Assembly: GCA_951394405.1 (NCBI GenBank)
Contig: OX596338.1
Span: 2,666,001-2,730,000, forward strand
Reading direction: 5' to 3'
Source: Coprinellus micaceus
Taxonomy: Eukaryota > Basidiomycota > Agaricomycetes > Agaricales > Psathyrellaceae
DNA length: 64,000 nt
Shown: positions 13,829-25,411 of the stretch, one piece after another
Numbering within the stretch: the first letter of the stretch is position 1
How the letters are laid out: every line of letters begins with the position of its first letter
Position numbers and translations under genes: made by a program
Notes under the pieces: model-generated
What the model saw: the letters and a program-made list of their open reading frames with translations, nothing else
What the model was told of the DNA's origin: nothing
Database searches by the model: none

Positions 13829-16800
13829 ATGGCCGAAAACATATACAGCAAGGGGACCCGTGTCTGGTTTGAAGACAAGGACCATGCCTGGATATCCGCA
13901 GAAGTCGCCTCTGCAACCAAGGGTGACGACGATTCCATCAGGCTCGTCTTCGTTGATGAGCGGGGAAAGGTCCATGTCCACTGAATTTATTGCCGCTTTC
14001 TTCTGACCTCGCTGCAGGAAATCGCCATAAACACGACCGGGAAGGAGATCAAGGAAGGCAAGGAAGGCCTTCCCCCACTGCGCAATCCGCCGTTGCTCGA
14101 AACCGCTGATGATTTGGCGACCCTTTCTCACTTGAACGAACCCTCTGGTGTGTATCCATTGTCCAAGGAATACCTCTCTGCTCACATCTTTTAGTTCTAC
14201 ATACCATCCGGAATCGCTATGCCCAACATAGTATCTATACCTACAGTGGAATTGTCCTCATCGCTGTCAATCCCTTCCAACGCGTAACCCTCTATGGCCC
14301 CGAAATCATCCAAGCATACAGCGGAAGGCGGAGAGGAGAATTGGAACCCCACTTGTTCGCCATCGCTGAGGATGCATACACGGCAATGCGGAGAGATGGC
14401 ATGGGCCAGACCATCATCGTGTCCGGAGAGAGGTGAGCCATCTCCATGATCCTTGTAACGTCCCTGACAGTTCGCAGTGGTGCTGGAAAGACCGAATCCG
14501 CCAAGTTCATTATGCGATACCTTGCTTCTGTCAATCCTCCAGATTCAAAAGCCAGGACCAAGACCAAATTATCACTGGACGAATCGAGCGAGATTGAGAA
14601 GCAGATCCTCGCGACGAACCCCATCCTCGAATCCTTCGGTAATGCAAAGACCACGCGTAACGACAACTCATCACGATTCGGCAAGTACATCCAGGTCGGT
14701 CTTCGTGAGCTTTCGTAAGTTCTCGAATTGACACCGATACAGATCCTATTCGACGGCAAACAAGAAATCGTTGGCGCGCGTATCCGTACCTACCTCCTTG
14801 AACGAGCTCGCATCGTCTTCCAGGCCACAACGGAACGAAACTACCACATTTTCTATCAGCTATGCGCTGGCGCACCATCGAAAGAAAAGAAGGATCTTGG
14901 TCTCGATTCCGATGTCATGAAATTCACCTACCTAAAACAAGGCGGGCCAACATCTACCCCTATCGCTGGAGTTGACGATGCGGAAGAATTCCGAGCCACG
15001 CAACAAGCGCTCTCCACTGTCGGTATCAGCGTTGAGAAGCAGTGGGCTGTGTTCCGCCTCCTTGCTGCCATCCTTCACCTTGGCAACATCAAAATCAGCC
15101 AAGCGCGGGCGGACGCCAACATTGACGACAACGATCCCGCTCTCCTTTTGGCAACACGCTTCTTGGGCGTCAATTTGGCAGAATTCAAGAAATGGACAGT
15201 CAAGAAGCAGATCACTACTCGCTCGGAGAAGATCATCACATCTTTGAATTCACAACAGGCAACAGTGGTCAAGGACAGTGTCGCTAAGTTCGTTTATGCG
15301 TGCATGTTCGAATGGCTCGTGGCGATCGTCAACGAGAGCCTGGCTGGCGAGAACGGTGATGCAGCTGAACGCGCGGAGATGTTCATTGGCGTGTTGGATA
15401 TCTACGGTTTCGAACACTTCCAGAAGGTCAGCACACCAACACAATCCCCTCACTGATCTCACCGCCTTTTCCAGAACTCCTTTGAACAATTCAGCATCAA
15501 TTATGCCAACGAGAAGCTGCAGCAAGAGGTAGCCTTTTGCTACAGCCTTCCTTATTCAACAAAGACTCACCTGCGCATCTAGTTTAACTCCCATGTCTTC
15601 AAGCTGGAACAGGAGGAATATGTCAAGGAACAGATCAACTGGACGTTCATCGATTTCTCGGACAATCAACCTTGTATCGACGTTATCGAAGGCAAACTTG
15701 GTGTCCTCGGTCTCTTGGATGAAGAATCAAGATTACCCGCTGGTACCGATGCGTCGTTCTTGCAGAAGTTGCACGCCCAGATTGGACCCAAGCGGGAATT
15801 CAAGAATGTGTTCAAGAAGCCTCGGTTTGGTCAGACGGCATTCACCATCGCTCACTATGCTCATGATGTCACGTACGAGGTGGAAGGATTCTTGGAGAAG
15901 AACAGGGATACCGTTCCGGACGAGCACATGGCTTTGCTTGCGTCGACGAAGAATACCTTCCTCAAGGAGGTACTGGATGCTGCCCTGAACTCGACAAGAG
16001 GAGTAGATGGTGCCCCTCCCGCATCTCCAGCTGTGTCCGACTCTGCCAGCGGTGGTTCTCGCCGTTCATCTGTGATTCCCGACCCCGGAAGGCTGTCTTT
16101 CGTTGCCCAGAACACTGGCGGTGCATCCCCTTCTCCGGTTCCAGGTAAACGCCCTGGTGCGGTGAACCGAAAGCCGACGCAAGGATCGATCTTCAAGGCA
16201 TCTCTCATTGCCCTGATGGACACCCTCAGCGTCACCAACGTCCATTATATCCGTTGCATCAAGCCGAACGAAGCTAAGAGACCCTGGGAGTTCACACCGC
16301 AACAGGTTTTGGGTCAGCTTCGCGCCTGTGGTGTTCTTGAAACCATTCGTATCAGTTGCGCTGGTTATCCTACCCGTTGGACCTATGCTGAATTTGCGGA
16401 GCGATACTACATGCTAGTTTCATCATCGACTTGGCAGCCCATGATCCAATCCCTCGAACTCAACCACCTCTGCTCCATCATCCTCGAGAAAACCATCGCT
16501 GACCCAGACATGTACCAAAACGGTCAGACCAAGATCTTCTTCCGCGCCGGCATGCTCGCTGCTCTAGAGTCGATGCGGTCTGAGCGCCTCAATGCCATGG
16601 TCACTGTTGTTCAGAAGAACGTCCGCCGTAAGTTCGCCATGAAGCGGTACCAAGAGCTCCGGGCAGCGACGATCAAGATTCAGACTTGGTGGAGAGGTAT
16701 TCTTGCGCGTAGGTTGGTGGAGAGGATTAGGAAGGAAACGAGCGCACTTCGCTTGCAGACGGCCCTTCGGAGGTACATCCAGAGAAAGACATTCCTCGAC

Positions 16801-19388
16801 ACCCGCCGCAGCGTCATCCTTCTCCAGAGCCGTGAGTCTACTTTTGTTATTTTGTCGCCCTCTTTTGACACCAAACGCCTCAAGGAATCCGTGGTGTCCA
16901 GGCTAGGCAACACTATCGTGAGTCCCGATCTGTGGGAGCCGCCGTCCTCCTCCAGAGCATCATTCGTGGAGTGTCAGTACATCATATTGAATCTTCGCTG
17001 CCATCTACTGACTGAAGATACAGTGTGTCCCGACGGGCCCATAAGAGGGAAGTCCACTTGGTTGTCTTCATGCAATCATGCCTTCGTCGCCGTTTAGCGA
17101 AGAAGGAGTTGAAGGCCCTGAAAGCCGAAGCGCGTTCCGTATCCAAGTTCAAGGAGATCTCGTACCGTCTCGAGAACAAGGTCGTCGAACTCACCCAGTC
17201 TCTCCAAGAGCGCAAGCAGGAGGAGAAGAGGCTCCAACTCCGCCTCAACGAACTCGAGCAACAACTCCAGCAATGGATCAATCGTCACGAAGAAGCCGAC
17301 AACAAGGCAAAGGGGTTTCAGTCCTCTCTAGTTGCAGCTGAATCCGAACTCGCCAAGCGAGACGAACTGCTCCAAAGCAAGGCTGACGTTGAGAAGAAGC
17401 TCGAAGATGCTGTTGCCTCACTGCAAGAGAAGGAAGCCATGATTCTTAAGCTGACTGAGGATATCACCAAGCAGGCTGTCCAGCTCGAGCAACAGCAACG
17501 GGCAATCCAATCAGCTCCTCCACGGGATACTGGCGATAGCTCTGTCATCGCGACGCTCAAGAACGAGGTCAACAGCTTACGGGAACAACTCAACCGTGCC
17601 AACGCCCTCAACACCCTTACCAAAGGCACACGCCATGACCATCCTCCGACATCACCCACCTTTGCACCTGCCCTGCGTCTGGGGGAGGCGCCTGTGCCCA
17701 TCAACGGGAAGGTTGGACCTGTCCCTCCCCCCGTCGCCGGCGGCCCCCGCGGACACCAGCGCAGGCACAGTTCCGCTGGTGTGTTCTCGTTGGGTCCTTC
17801 CGAGGAACGTATGTCTACCGACGAGAGCGTCAGCGCATTCAAGCGCAGCAACGTGAACCCTCGTGCCGTTTCAGTCGCGTTCAATGGCGAGGACAACTAC
17901 ATGCAGATCCGCCAGCGCAACGGCCTCTCAGACATCCGGGACTACGATGACCCTGCAGAGGAGAAGATTAGGCTGATGCAGGATGCCAAGAACCTGGATT
18001 CGGACGTCCTCGACGGTCTTATCCGTGGCCTCAAGATTCCCGCTCCCAGCTTGACCAATCCTCCCGCCGTAAAGGAGATCCTTTTCCCTGCCAACCTCAT
18101 CAGTCTAGTGACGAACGAGATGTGGAAGTATGGCCTTATTCAGGAAAGCGAGCGGTTCCTTGCCAACGTCATGCAGACCATCCAAAGCCATGTCATGGTA
18201 TGTCTTTCCCTCGAACTTGTGGGTAGCCAGTACTTACGTCAATACGTAGTCGTTCCAAGGCGAGGACTGCATCATTCCTGGCATCTTCTGGCTCTCGAAC
18301 GTGCACGAGATGCTGTCCTTCATCTGCGTCGCTGAAAGCGACATGCTCCAGGGCATCGGCCCCGGTGAGGAGAACTCTGTTCGACCCTTCGACTGGGCGG
18401 ATTATGAACGTCTGGTCTCAGTGGTCAAGCACGATTTGGACAGCCTCGAGTACAACATCTACCACACCTGGATGACCGAGACGAAGAAGAAGTTGGCGAA
18501 GATGGCTATCCCGGCACTGATTGAAAGCCAGAGTTTGCCCGGCTTCACGACCACAGACGGAGGTGGACGGTTGTTCAACAGGATCTTGAACACAAACACC
18601 ACACCTGCGTACAGCATGGACGATATTCTCAACCTCTTCAACAAGGTTTGGAAGAGCTTGAAGAGCTTCTACGTGGAGGAGAGTGTAGTGCAGCAGGTAT
18701 TCACGGAGCTGTTGAAGTTGATTGGTGTCTCGAGCTTCAACGATCTCTTGATGAGGCGAAACTTCGCTTCTTGGAAACGAGGTAAGCGTTTGCGTTCCCC
18801 TTCGAGTGCAAAGCATGGAAATAACACGTCCGATCAGCCATGCAAATCCAGTATAACATCACCCGTATTGAGGAGTGGTGCAAGTCCCACGACATGCCTG
18901 AGGGAACCCTCCAGCTAGAGCACTTGATGCAAGCCACCAAGCTCTTGCAATTGAAGAAGGTGGGTCTGTCCATCCTCGAGATATAACAATTCCTTGACCA
19001 AGCAACCTTTCCCAGGCAACCGCGGCCGACATTGAAATTATCTACGATGTCTGCTGGATGCTGAGTCCCACTCAAATCCAGAGGATGTGCACGAACTATT
19101 ACGTTGCTGATTACGAGGTTCGTGCCCCACTGCTTTCCTGGTCTCTACCACACCTAACTCCGGAAACCTCCTCCCCTATAGAACCCCATTTCCCCCGAAA
19201 TCCTGCGCGTCGTTGCCTCGCGCGTTACGGCGAACGATAGAAACGACCATCTACTCCTCGCACCCGAGACGGAAGAGGTTGATAACTACGAATTGCCCCT
19301 CCCTCGCGAAGTCTCCGGCTTGGAGACGTACGTCCCAGCTTATCTTAACGTTTCACATCTCAGGCGGTTGGCGGCGCTTGTGGCTTAG
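13829..19388 (+). CDS. MYO2: Class V myosin heavy chain (actin-based cargo motor)
   Basis: Carries vesicles and organelles along actin cables. Thirteen exons summing to 4938 nt give 1645 aa. The N-terminus has the SH3-like module ([17 protein letters not shown]). The motor contains the P-loop [19 protein letters not shown] (split by the intron at 14433-14477), switch [11 protein letters not shown], switch II/relay [20 protein letters not shown] and the SH1 region [15 protein letters not shown]. The neck carries six or so IQ-like repeats (from about 16590, for example [19 protein letters not shown]), then a coiled coil (about 17100-17560), a Ser/Pro linker and the globular DIL tail ([20 protein letters not shown], then [15 protein letters not shown]). 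The first intron uses a weak donor, GTCCAT. The ATG at 13829 starts the canonical [13 protein letters not shown]. The symbol follows the yeast orthologue; fungi with one class V gene use it for all cargo. Confidence 0.95.
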
Positions 19389-19987
19389 GCCCAGTCTATA
19401 GAGGCTTGCCTTCTACCCCTTGTCCTCTGCCTCCGCGTCCTATATCATCTTCCATCTCTATACTTTCGGTCCCCACATATCCTCTTCGATTATATCTTGT
19501 TTCGCGTTTCTGTTAGCTCGTATAGTTTCATGTGAATTCCCTTATCCCCTTTTCCCTATTGGAACTTGGTTTTTGGCATGGCACCTTGTACCTACGTAAT
19601 GACCCTTCTTACCACTCGTGGCTGGCTGCATCATAGTTGTCTATCTCCCAACGGCTTAACGACTTAATAGATGATACCATGACGCTTTATCTCATCACAA
19701 CTTAATACCGCGAATGAACTGTCGTCCAAAAGACGCCGCGCCCTCTTTCCATTCCGCCGCATCGATTTCTACGAGCTGAATAGACGCTCATTAAGCGCGG
19801 AACCCGGTTCGCTCTCAGAATCAAGCGAATCCAAATTCATTTTGAAATGAGGGATCTGTACACTGGAACGGCGTGTAAGGGACATGCAAAGCAAGCGGAG
19901 CGAGAAGCGTAGTACGGTGTACGCAATTCGAAAGATGAGGCTCCAAAGGATTTCACGCCGAAACTGAGATCCCCCGATGTAAATTCA
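19389..19987. other. 3' flank of myosin V, no gene seen
   Basis: About 600 bp between the stop of myosin V and the remains of the ubiquitin-like pseudogene. The first half is pyrimidine-rich (TTCC/TATC runs) and probably holds the myosin 3' UTR and polyadenylation signal. I see no domain-bearing frame. Confidence 0.5.
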
Positions 19988-21041
19988 CTAATAGAGCACT
20001 TCCATCCCTCCTCACTCCACGACACGGAACAAACTCCCGTCTGTCAAAGACCTCCCGTCAACTCCTACGACACTCATCCAGCGAGTGGCATCGCCTCGAG
20101 CTGCGTCGACCGCTTCGCCCCAGCTCCCCCGGACTTCGCCTTCCTTCAACCCTTTGAAAAGCATGAAGACGCGGACGGTAACGTCTGGAGGAGGGGAGAC
20201 CTTTAGCGACGCCGCCTTCTCGTACGCTGACTGAGGGAGGAAGCGAAGAGCAACGTATTGGTGTTTGAGGAACGATGGGAGCCAGAATCTGGAACGATGT
20301 GAGAACGGTGTTATTGAGAATGAACAGACGGGAGGGAGTCCGTGCGTGATGAACGAAGCACGAGCTTCAGTATGCAGTCCCAGGCCTTTGAGAGCGCCAT
20401 CAAGATATGGGGTCATCTTTGCCTGGAGCCTTGTTGGGAATAAAGGTGGTTTCCAGAAGAGAATCGGGCGCCGCGCTCCCGGCCGTTGGAGAGACTCGAG
20501 AGGATATAGGCCCTTTGGCATTGAGTGCCAACGTCCTGCACTAATCCGTTCAATCTCATTTCGATGCGGCGAATGGGCCAGGACTTGCTCTGCTTCCCAG
20601 AACAGGTATGTCACCTCAAGTCCAGTAAATTTCTCCACCAGTGTTCCGTCTGGGTATGCCTTGACAGTCCATTCCAGAACCTGAACCCCCAACGATGGAG
20701 GTACTGTCGGGACGATAGGTTAAATGGCTGGGGACTGCCACTCCGGAACCAGCGAGAGCTTGACCGAAGCCTCGAGCTCTGACCCCGATGGCGAAAAGCG
20801 ACATATCACAGGCTTGCCGCCCGTTTGGGCAAACAATATGTCTATACTGTCCCCTTCAAGTCCCCCCTGTGCCAATGTGGCCCATCCTGGCGTCTCTATT
20901 CGCTCTCCCACCAGACCTCTGTGCTGTCAGCGCGCCCCACTGGGCGCAAACGGCAGGTACGATTTTGTCTATACTTGTAGAAGACCTGGCTGCGACTATT
21001 GTTCGCCCCCCGCCGGTTAGATTGAACGGAACAATATTCAT
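19988..21041 (-). pseudogene. Degraded ubiquitin-like plus conserved C-terminal domain gene (Agaricomycete family of unknown function)
   Basis: Reading the minus strand from 21041, a ubiquitin-like segment begins MNIVPFNLTGGGRTIVAA and continues SSTSIDKIV up to about 20930, where the frame breaks. One base shifted, the second half of a ubiquitin-like fold follows (RIETPGWATLAQ... FAQTGG). It runs straight into KPVICRFSPSG and SVKLSLVPEW, the start of a domain I remember from many Agaricomycete hypothetical proteins. That domain is interrupted by an in-frame TAA at 20720-20722, where relatives have Tyr, and then continues in the same frame (VTYLFWEAEQ, ARASFITHGLPP, YVALRFLPQSAYEKAA, VRVFMLFKG) to LFRVVE. 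There a TGA replaces the Trp codon of the usual ending, with GGMEVLY and a natural stop following at 19988-19990. One frameshift and two nonsense changes make this a pseudogene. The family match is from memory, not from a search. Confidence 0.75.
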
Positions 21042-21607
21042 CTTTGGTTGCACTTGCACTCAGGGCCCGTCAAGAGGAGTTATGCTAGGAGAGCTGGTCC
21101 GTTGCTTCTTGCCAGGTGGTGAAAGAGCATCCTGGGCGCTGCTAAAGTAGGCCTAATATGAAGTCGTATGAGTAAACAAAACACAGCGAGGCTCACCTTT
21201 CTCCAGAGGGTGAGGAGCCCGAAACACATTGCCCCTCGTCATGTTCGTCTAAGCGCCTCTTGCTGGGTGACTCGGATGCGCATTTTTCAGCGCGCACCGT
21301 TAAGTTGCCAAGCATTGGGATCACAGTGCCCCAAACGTCCGGGGAGATCTCGGTAAACGAACCCTCGCAGATTGGCAGAGCCTTTGTATAATACGAGATA
21401 CTGTGTGCTGGGGGTATATCAGGGAAATGGCGGCGAATTGACGGTTGCAGCTGGTGGTAGCTGGTTGGGGGTGCAATCAGGACGCGACGCGTTCCATATT
21501 AGAGGACAGGTTGTCAAGGGAGACCCTAACCCTATGGAACTGCTCGGCGCTTATCGGCGTCTACAGCGACAGCCACTTTGACTCCGAGCCACCATCATTG
21601 CCCCTAA
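21042..21607. other. Upstream region of GAL7, no gene seen
   Basis: About 565 bp between the pseudogene and the GAL7 ATG. It should contain the GAL7 promoter. I see no TATA box I would trust and no clear pair of Gal4-type CGG-N11-CCG sites. Short open frames on both strands have no recognisable motif. Confidence 0.45.
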
Positions 21608-23020
21608 ATGGCCACCGACGCCCCTGACTTCAACCCCGACGTCCACCCCCACCGCCGCTTCAACCCTCTCCTCGGCGAATACGTGCTGGTGTCTCCTCAC
21701 CGCGCCAACCGTCCATGGCAAGGCCAAGTCGAGGAGCCACAGAACTCCGATAAGCCCCAGTACGATCCAAAGTGTTACCTCTGCCCAGGAAATGCCCGGA
21801 CGAGCGGCCACAAGAATCCAGAATATACGTCGGTGTATACTTTCCCGAATGACTTTGCTTCCGTGCTGCCCCCACCTCTTCCAGAGGTCAAGCCGGGAGG
21901 CCATCCATTGCTGAAGATCGAGCCGGTTGATGGTGCTTGCGACGTCGTGGTCTTCCACCCCCGTCATGATCTGACGCTTGCGAGACTCAAAGCAGAGGAA
22001 ATTGTGAACGTCGTGGACGAATGGTGCAGGGTATACCGAGAAAGGGGAAGTCAAGATAACATCAAGTATGTGCAGATCTTCGAAGTAGGTTGAATCCGTT
22101 TACAGTTTTGGATTTGGAGCTAACAGCGAAGAGTAGAACAAGGGGGCAATGATGGGCTGCTCAAACCCCCACCCACACGGACAAGCCTGGTCAACCTCAT
22201 CGATCCCTAATATCCCTGCGAAAGAGCTGGAATCCCTGGCGCAGTACTCCACTTCAGAGGAGGCGGTTTCTTCCGCAACCGCACCCAAGGGACCCAATGG
22301 TCGGTCCAATTATAACTTCGATGTGTCCCGAAGTTCTGCCGCCCTCGTCGCTCTGAATTTCATGAATTTCAGGTCGTCCTTGCCTCCTGTGCGACTACGC
22401 CCATCTGGAAGCGACTGATGCATCCTCCGCGCGAACAGTGTTCAAGAACGAGGATTGGATCGCGGTTGTGCCGTGGTGGGCGACCTGGCCTTTTGAGCTC
22501 TTGCGTACGTGTGTTCGGTTACCCTACTTTATCTTCTCATTGAATTTCTTTATACCTGGAAAGTGCTCCCTCACCGCCGACACATCCCCTCTATCCTCGA
22601 CCTGACTCCAAACGAGAAGAGCAGCCTCGCCAGTATCCTCTCCAAAATCACGATCCGCTACGACAACCTTTTCTCGTGCTCGTTCCCTTACTCCATGGGC
22701 CTCCACCAGCGGCCTACTCCCAAATCCAATGCTACCTCAGAGGGACCGCACGACGAACATGATGTGGCGCACATGCACTTCCACTTCGAGCCTCCCCTCT
22801 TGAGGAGCTCGACGGTTCGCAAGTTCTTGGTCGGGTAAGTCTTGGGGTAACGATTGCACATCTTTACATGAAACCTAATAACCAGAGCAGGTACGAACTA
22901 ATGGCTGAACCTCAACGCGACCTCACCCCTGAACAGGCCGCGTCGAGGCTCCGTGCATGCTCAGATGTCCATTATCTAGATGAGGTCTCTACGGCGCAGG
23001 GTTGGTCAGTCCCGACCTAG
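21608..23020 (+). CDS. GAL7: Galactose-1-phosphate uridylyltransferase
   Basis: Leloir pathway enzyme exchanging UMP between UDP-glucose and galactose-1-phosphate. Exons 21608-22084, 22137-22299, 22373-22504, 22564-22834 and 22891-23020 sum to 1173 nt, 390 aa, near the yeast and bacterial length. The N-terminal signature [18 protein letters not shown] and the zinc-binding CYLCPGN are present. The active-site motif reads [12 protein letters not shown], with the nucleophilic His of [13 protein letters not shown] and [13 protein letters not shown] follow. The C-terminal domain has [13 protein letters not shown] and the helix [21 protein letters not shown]. No GAL1 or GAL10 is seen nearby, so the gene is not in a GAL cluster within this window. 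Introns are phase-consistent throughout. Confidence 0.95.
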
Positions 23021-23112
23021 CAAATGTTTAAGCACCGTCGAGCGGTCGTATCAGTACGCGATTCTAGGGCGAAGTGACTATTCAGTCAAAGCATCAAACC
23101 GAAACCCTTGAG

Positions 23113-24024
23113 CTATGCACGTAAGTCCACCCCAGGCTCCATATGCACGGGACGCTTCTCCCAACGCGTAGGATCATCGCTTCCGTCCTGCCCTGTTGAG
23201 TAGGACGGCTCGTGTACGACTCCGCCGGCGTCAAGGGCACCATCTTGAGCTGGCTCTGTCTTCTGTTTTCCCCGCCGTCGAATGAGGTAGACGGCAAGAG
23301 CAAGAAACAGGATGAAAGCCAAAACACCTGCGGCGACTCCTCCAACCAGTGCGCCCAGCTCCCTCTTCTGCCTTTTGGTCAGGCCGGTTTCAACCTGTCC
23401 CGAGGACGCTGTCGGAGGTGCTGAGGCGGATGTGGATGAGGCTTGCGATGCACTGGACTCGGCCTCTGCTAACGATCTAGCGAGCGTCAAATTGAACGTG
23501 TTTGTGCCCTAAGGGCACACCCAGCTCCGTCAATCTTCGGGAACCCTGCGGGATCTGAAGGTCATACGCACAATGACATCCAGGAAAGCCCATGTTGGGA
23601 TCTCCACACCTGAGGGCGTACCTCGGGGAAACCTAGAGATGTAAGAATGTTGGGAAAGGTGGGATAAAGCCTATCAAAGCAACCCATGGTACTCACGATC
23701 GGTACGTCGTGCCACACCTAGACGACCAATCCGTCCATCTGTGCTTATAGTGTAATCCTCGTGAGCGATCATCCTCCTCCAGGCAGAAAAGATATGTGCC
23801 CACCCCTGCCATTCGTTGGTTGCATGTTGACATGCAGCACACGCGCTCTCCAGAGCGTAGTATACCGTATTGCACAGGCACTGCGTTGCGGTCCCTCTAG
23901 CGATGACACTCCCAGGGCCAGTGTAGAAATCCGTCAATGGCGGTAGGACGTAGTCAAAGTCGGTGCAGACCCCCCCAAGAGCGCATGCAACCCAGCAAGG
24001 GCTCTGACCACGGGAGTTCACGGT
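23113..24024 (-). pseudogene. Cys-rich single-pass membrane protein, left copy; body open but first exon inverted
   Basis: Body exons in transcript order are 24024-23804, 23738-23697, 23632-23572 and 23508-23113. The second and third are 42 and 61 nt, the same as in the neighbouring paralogue. The reading frame is open to the stop: TVNSRGQSPCWVACALGGVC, then CLCNTVYYALESACAACQ, WTDWSSRC, PTWAFLDV, a Ser/Ala-rich stalk, a membrane helix (GALVGGVAAGVLAFILFLAL) and a basic cytoplasmic tail of about 50 residues. The family is common in Agaricomycetes: extracellular Cys motifs, stalk, one TM, function unknown. The exon-1 homologue lies on the opposite strand at 24196-24249, so the normal transcript cannot be made. 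The minus-strand frame across the inverted block stays open and in frame up to the GTATGT donor at 24099, but I found no ATG in it. The copy is probably non-functional unless another start is used. Confidence 0.7.
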
Positions 24025-24100
24025 CTGTGTTGGGTAGGGGCATTCAAGATAAGAACACACATCGTGATATGAAGCTTGTCGGGAGAGCGGAGTACATACC

Positions 24101-24249
24101 CTCGTGCCGCAGATGCCTTGTCCTGGAACAAGAATAATAGACAAAATGCGGAAGAGGGTATAGCCCCATTCACACACCTCCAGCGATCTCCAGTCATGAC
24201 ATCTACCTCCACACCGCAGGCCATTCCGACTTGTTCGATTGAACTCTGG
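24101..24249 (+). other. Inverted segment: promoter-proximal DNA plus exon 1 of the left paralogue
   Basis: On the plus strand 24196-24249 encodes MTSTSTPQAIPTCSIELW, which matches exon 1 of the right-hand paralogue (MTSTSLPQATPTCSTEFW, minus strand 25411-25358). The preceding 95 bp (24101-24195) match the 95 bp upstream of that gene; both contain GTGCCGCA about 95 bp before the ATG. The sequence right after 24249 (CAACACAAGCGCCTA) matches the DNA lying just beyond that promoter in the intact copy (AAACACGAGCGCCTA, near 25510-25524). The intron-1 donor stayed with the gene body at 24099. So one break lies at the exon 1/intron 1 junction and the other about 95 bp upstream of the ATG. Both ends show CC/GG dinucleotides, but no longer inverted repeat. 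Confidence 0.8.
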
Positions 24250-24428
24250 CCAACACAAGCGCCTATTCTAGATTCATAGGTTCGCTGCAAGATCAGGAGT
24301 TCATCCGAAATTAGTGCCACATCCTGCACCCATATTGATGTGTTTAGCCTGGAAAGTCAGGTAGGGATAGATCTATCCTTGCACTACCTCCCCTCGGTTT
24401 TCCACTTGCATCCTCCCACGCATCAAGG

Positions 24429-25411
24429 TCAGTTATCGCTGCCGCCCTGCCCCATACCATAGTCCGGCTGGTCTGGCACGTTACTAGGATAGAAAATACC
24501 GCCTTGAGTAGCCTCAGCCTGAGTCCTTCTCTTCCTCCATCTTTGCACAGCACACACCGCTAGCCCGAGCAAGAAGATACCAGGGAAAATGCCCACGATT
24601 ACTCCCCACACAATCACACCGCCCATTCCCGGTTTCGGGTTCGCTGTCTCTGTCGGAGAGCTCGACATGGATGCTGCTGAAGTTGTCTTCATCGGCGCGG
24701 TGGATGTTGCTGAGTGCTGTACCACACTGGTGGATTCGGCTTCTGCAATCGATTTGGCGAGGGACCGGTCGAACTGGCCGATACTCTGAAGTGATAAGAT
24801 ATCCACCGGTTCGTGAACTCTGGAGGGCAGTGAGGAACGTGGAGAACACTACGCACAACGACGTCAAGGTATGCCCACGTCGGTATCACCACATCTGACG
24901 GTACGCTCTCGGGATACCTACATTACCTGTCAAAAAAGAACAAAGTTGCGTACTCGAAAACACACTCACGTTCGGTATGTTGCGTTGCACTTGCTCGACC
25001 AATGCGACCACCTTAACGTGAGTTCAGGCATGCTTTCGACCATCAAAGAGCGGCTACGAACGGATACCACCTATTCGACCCATCCTGGCACGCAGCGCAC
25101 GCGCTCTCCAGTGCATAGTACACGGTGTTGCACACGCACCGCGTCGCGTTCCCCATTCCTGGGATATTTCCCGCCTCGGGGTAGAAGTAGCGCCCACTTC
25201 CGACCCCAGGCAAGAGGGGCAAGACGGAATTGAAGCCAGTGCACACCCCTGCAAGAGCACCTGCGATAGAACAGGGGCTCTGGCCGCGAGAGTTCGATGT
25301 CTGTTCAATGGATGGGATGAGAAGGTGGGATCGGGGAGCCCTGAGAGGAGGACGCACCCAGAATTCTGTTGAGCATGTTGGGGTGGCTTGTGGGAGGGAG
25401 GTGGATGTCAT
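24429..25411 (-). CDS. Cys-rich single-pass membrane protein, right (intact) copy
   Basis: Exons in transcript order 25411-25358, 25300-25062, 25011-24970, 24917-24857 and 24785-24429 sum to 753 nt, 250 aa. The ectodomain has SNSRGQSPCSIAGALAGVC, a linker, then CVCNTVYYALESACAACQ, a split WSHWSSKCNATY segment and PTWAYLDVV. A Ser/Thr/Ala-rich stalk follows (about residues 150-175), then a membrane helix (GGVIVWGVIVGIFPGIFLLG) and a basic start to a short cytoplasmic tail. The architecture is that of a fungal family of unknown function that I recall as widespread in Agaricomycetes; surface sensing or wall contact are possible roles but are not shown. No N-terminal signal peptide is visible: exon 1 is short and hydrophilic, which is odd for a type I protein. 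The ATG at 25411 is supported by conservation with the inverted exon of the left copy. Confidence 0.75.

Noticed and set aside
24196..24279. Plus-strand start (MTSTSTPQAIPTC) as a separate small gene
   Set aside because: After the 18 codons there is no donor site and the frame ends soon. Homology to exon 1 and to the promoter of the neighbouring gene shows it is the inverted exon.
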